NCBI GenBank assembly: GCA_021845805.1
Contig: JAJZVD010000004.1
Span: 1 to 64,000, forward strand
DNA length: 64,000 bases
Direction of reading: 5' to 3'
From: Pseudomonadota bacterium
Lineage (GTDB): Bacteria; Pseudomonadota; Alphaproteobacteria; Rhodobacterales; Rhodobacteraceae
A model generated the notes under the pieces. That model saw only the letters and a list, made by a program, of their open reading frames with translations, did no database searches and was not told the DNA's origin. Shown here piece by piece: positions 61,419 through 64,000 of the stretch (position 1 is its first letter; the number at the start of each line of letters is the position of its first letter). The position numbers and the translations under genes are program-made.

Positions 61419-62294
61419 TCAGCCCGGCTGGTGCATCGAGGCGGTGGCCGCGGTCAGAAGCCGGTCCACCCAGACGCGATAGCCGTCGATGGCCCAGACC
61501 AGCGCATGCAGCGCCGGGGACAGTGCAGGCACCTTTTGCGCAAGCATGGGTGCCGAGGTGTAGACCGCCAGCACAAGGATCACCAGCAGCAGGGCCAGCG
61601 TGAAGCCGCGGCGGAACCCGCGCCGGGGCGCCACGGGGGCAGGTTCATCGTCGGCTTCGGGCGGCAGCGCCACCTTGGGGCCGCCCGTGGCGCGCAATGT
61701 GGAATTGATCTGTTCGATGTCCGGCAGCAGGTCGCGGCGGGTGGCGCGCGGCTGCGGATCCTCCGCACCGTCGTCGTCATCCTCGTCCACGGCGGCGGGC
61801 ACCGGCGGCAGCGGCGCGCTGCGCGGCGGGACCGGACGCGGCGGCTGCAGGCCCAGATCGGGCTGTGTCTCGATCGCGCCGCGCTCGGCCTCGCGGGCAC
61901 GACGCTCGCGCTCGGCTTCCTCGCGCAGCACGGCCTGAACGGTTTCGTCCAGCGGGCGGCGGCGCGGTTCCTGGGGCACCGGGGGGGCCGGGTCGGGTTC
62001 CGGCGCGGCGGCGACGGCCTGCGGTGCAGCCGGAGGATCGACCGGCGGGAAGGGCGCCGAGGGGCTGGAAACGGACGGTCTGCGAGCCGACGGGCTGGAG
62101 GCCGCGGCAGGCGCCACAGGTTCGGGGGCGTCGTCGAATGTCTCGGCCTCGTCCTCCAGCGCCTCTTCGACATGGGGGGGAAGCTGGAACCAGGCATGGC
62201 CGCAGTTCGAACATTGAACGTCGCGCCCCGTGTCCGGGATCGCGCGGTCATCGACCTCGTACTGGGCGTCACAATTCGGGCACGTCAGGCGCAT
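61419..62294 (-). CDS. MJ0042-type zinc-ribbon membrane protein
   Basis: This 291-residue protein starts with a zinc ribbon, MRLTCPNCDAQYEVDD and QCSNCGHAWF (Cys5, Cys8, Cys28, Cys31), followed by a long Pro/Ala/Glu-rich disordered linker (about 45-215) and one transmembrane helix (about 230-250, FTLALLLVILVLAVYT). The zinc ribbon stays cytoplasmic and the short C-terminus periplasmic. The function is unknown; similar proteins are encoded next to ftsE in alphaproteobacteria, as here. It faces ftsE divergently and its stop is 6 bases from the convergent TIGR02302 gene. Confidence 0.85.
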   Translation of the reverse strand: MRLTCPNCDAQYEVDDRAIPDTGRDVQCSNCGHAWFQLPPHVEEALEDEAETFDDAPEPVAPAAASSPSARRPSVSSPSAPFPPVDPPAAPQAVAAAPEPDPAPPVPQEPRRRPLDETVQAVLREEAERERRAREAERGAIETQPDLGLQPPRPVPPRSAPLPPVPAAVDEDDDDGAEDPQPRATRRDLLPDIEQINSTLRATGGPKVALPPEADDEPAPVAPRRGFRRGFTLALLLVILVLAVYTSAPMLAQKVPALSPALHALVWAIDGYRVWVDRLLTAATASMHQPG

Positions 62295-62467
62295 CTCGTC
62301 CTCTCGCCGGGCAGGAGAAGCCCATCATCGCCCGACACTCGTCATGTTGTAGCAAGGAGAGGCCATCTCTCCAAGCGTTTGTATGGAAAGGCAGTACCGG
62401 CGACCTCGAAACGTTGCAACCCCCGCACGGCTGGGCGAAACTGCGCCAACAGGATTCGGGGTGCGCG

Positions 62468-63135
<668 letters not shown>

Positions 63136-63139
<4 letters not shown>

Positions 63140-64000
63140 CACGCCCCCTGCGCCCGTTGATCGACCTGCTGGCCGGGGACCGAACGGCCGACCGCATCGT
63201 GCCGCCCAGCGGCTTCACCGCGCGGCTGACCAGCTTTACCGCCGGGGCGATGGCCTTTCTGGTGGTCTTTGCCCTGGCCCTCTCTGTCGCTGCCGGGCGG
63301 ATGGCCGAGCGCTGGTCCGACGCGCTGGCGCAGACGGCCACGATCCGCATTTCCGCGCCCGCGGCGCAGATGCAGGCGCAGACCGACAAGGTGCTGGCGA
63401 TCCTGAAGGAAACGCCGGGCGTCGCCGCGGCCCGGGCGCTGAGCGACGACGAGCAGAAGAAGCTGCTGGAGCCCTGGTTCGGCCCCGACCTGCCGCTGGA
63501 TGCGCTGCCGGTGCCGCGGCTGATCGACGTGCGGGAAACCGCGACCGGCTTCGATGCCGACGGGCTGAAGAACCGGCTGGCGGCCGAGGTGCCCGGCGCG
63601 GTGCTGGACGATCACACCCGCTGGCGCCGCCCGCTGGTGGCGGCTGCCGATCGCCTGCGGCTGCTGGGGCTGATGTCGATCCTGCTGATCGGCGGGGCCA
63701 CCGCGGCGATGATCACGCTGGCGGCCAATGCCGCGCTGGCGGCCAATGCGCAGGTGATCCGCGTGTTGCGGCTGATCGGGTCGCGCGACAGCTACATCGC
63801 CCGCGCCTTCGTGCGCCGCTTCACCCTGCGCGCGCTGTCCGGGGCGGCGGCGGGCACGCTGGCGGGGATGGGTGCGATTGCCCTGATGCCCGCCACCGAC
63901 CAGGCGGGCAGTTTCCTGACCGGGCTGGGGTTCCAGGGCCTTGGCTGGCTGCTGCCGCTGCTGGTGCCGCCGGCCGCCGCGCTGGTTTCCTTTGCCGCGA
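63136..64000 (+). CDS. ftsX: FtsX, cell-division ABC permease (cut by the window end)
   Basis: The gene starts at GTG 63136, overlapping ftsE by four bases, and is still open at 64000, so at least 288 residues are present and the C-terminus is missing. It has a first membrane helix (about 32-52), an extracellular loop with DKVLAILKETPGVAAARALS (about 85-104) that in homologues contacts EnvC-type activators, then a second helix near 180 and further helices from residue 230. This matches FtsX topology. Placement after ftsE confirms the identity. Confidence 0.92.

Overview
The window comes from a GC-rich alphaproteobacterium, most likely a member of Rhodobacterales (Paracoccus/Rhodobacter-like). 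The call rests on gene content and style: a VPLPA-CTERM surface protein, an argH - small lipoprotein - lysA - TIGR02302 string, many ATGA/GTGA/TGATG start-stop overlaps, and a dispersed intergenic hairpin repeat. No species can be named. I see no rRNA, tRNA, CRISPR array, phage or insertion sequence. Coding density is very high and no gap between genes exceeds about 260 bases.

Layout. 1-10.8 kb: msrQ/msrP (periplasmic methionine sulfoxide repair), a fasciclin lipoprotein, clpB, a PACE-type efflux protein, an unknown 255-residue protein, pyrF, a divergent NAD(P)-binding protein/HxlR regulator pair, and a four-gene run of SPFH protein, NfeD-like protein, GST and NUDIX hydrolase. 10.8-18.1 kb: an orphan VPLPA-CTERM exported protein, dinB, a THUMP-type RNA methyltransferase, an orphan Rieske oxygenase, a small YgaP-like membrane protein behind a sulfide-type operator, argE and a LysR regulator. 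18.1-21 kb: copA-cueR with a MerR-type 19-bp-spacer promoter. 21-27.2 kb: hypF-hypA-hypB-hypC-hypD-hypE, a complete [NiFe]-hydrogenase maturation set without hydrogenase structural genes in view. 27.2-28.5 kb: a trypsin/PDZ protease.

28.6-37.8 kb is the most unusual block. On the minus strand lie a periplasmic sugar-binding protein, permease and single-domain ATPase (CUT2/FrcBCA-like), an SDR dehydrogenase, an IolG/MocA-like dehydrogenase and a TIM-barrel isomerase-like protein, plus a LacI regulator. Divergent from them are a MocD-like desaturase-fold oxygenase, a MocE-type Rieske ferredoxin and a PanB-like protein that has lost most catalytic positions of the PanB family. I read this as an uptake and oxidative O-demethylation pathway for a methylated cyclitol, aminocyclitol or sugar, resembling rhizobial rhizopine (moc) catabolism but with different architecture and a C1-related extra gene. 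The assignment of substrate is inference.

37.8-46.6 kb: a YbbAP-like ABC exporter with a divergent TesA-like esterase, an FAD-linked hydroxyacid dehydrogenase, an MFS transporter, hemC, and a LysE exporter with divergent Lrp regulator. 46.7-54.6 kb: a second LysE protein, an ATP-PPase-fold protein, two tandem glycine-zipper proteins, hemF, a small lipoprotein, an RsmC-like methyltransferase, clpS, a HAD hydrolase and a D,D-carboxypeptidase with a SPOR domain. 54.6-64 kb: an FAH hydrolase, a TlpA-like thioredoxin, argH, an LptM-like lipoprotein, lysA, a TIGR02302 protein, a zinc-ribbon membrane protein, and ftsE/ftsX, with ftsX running off the right edge.

Four plus-strand copies of one intergenic element (at about 21.0, 26.15, 37.8 and 46.65 kb) each join a strong GC hairpin to a conserved tail reading roughly CCCCGGGATATTTGCGGAC; one copy appears to supply the ribosome-binding site and start codon of hypF.
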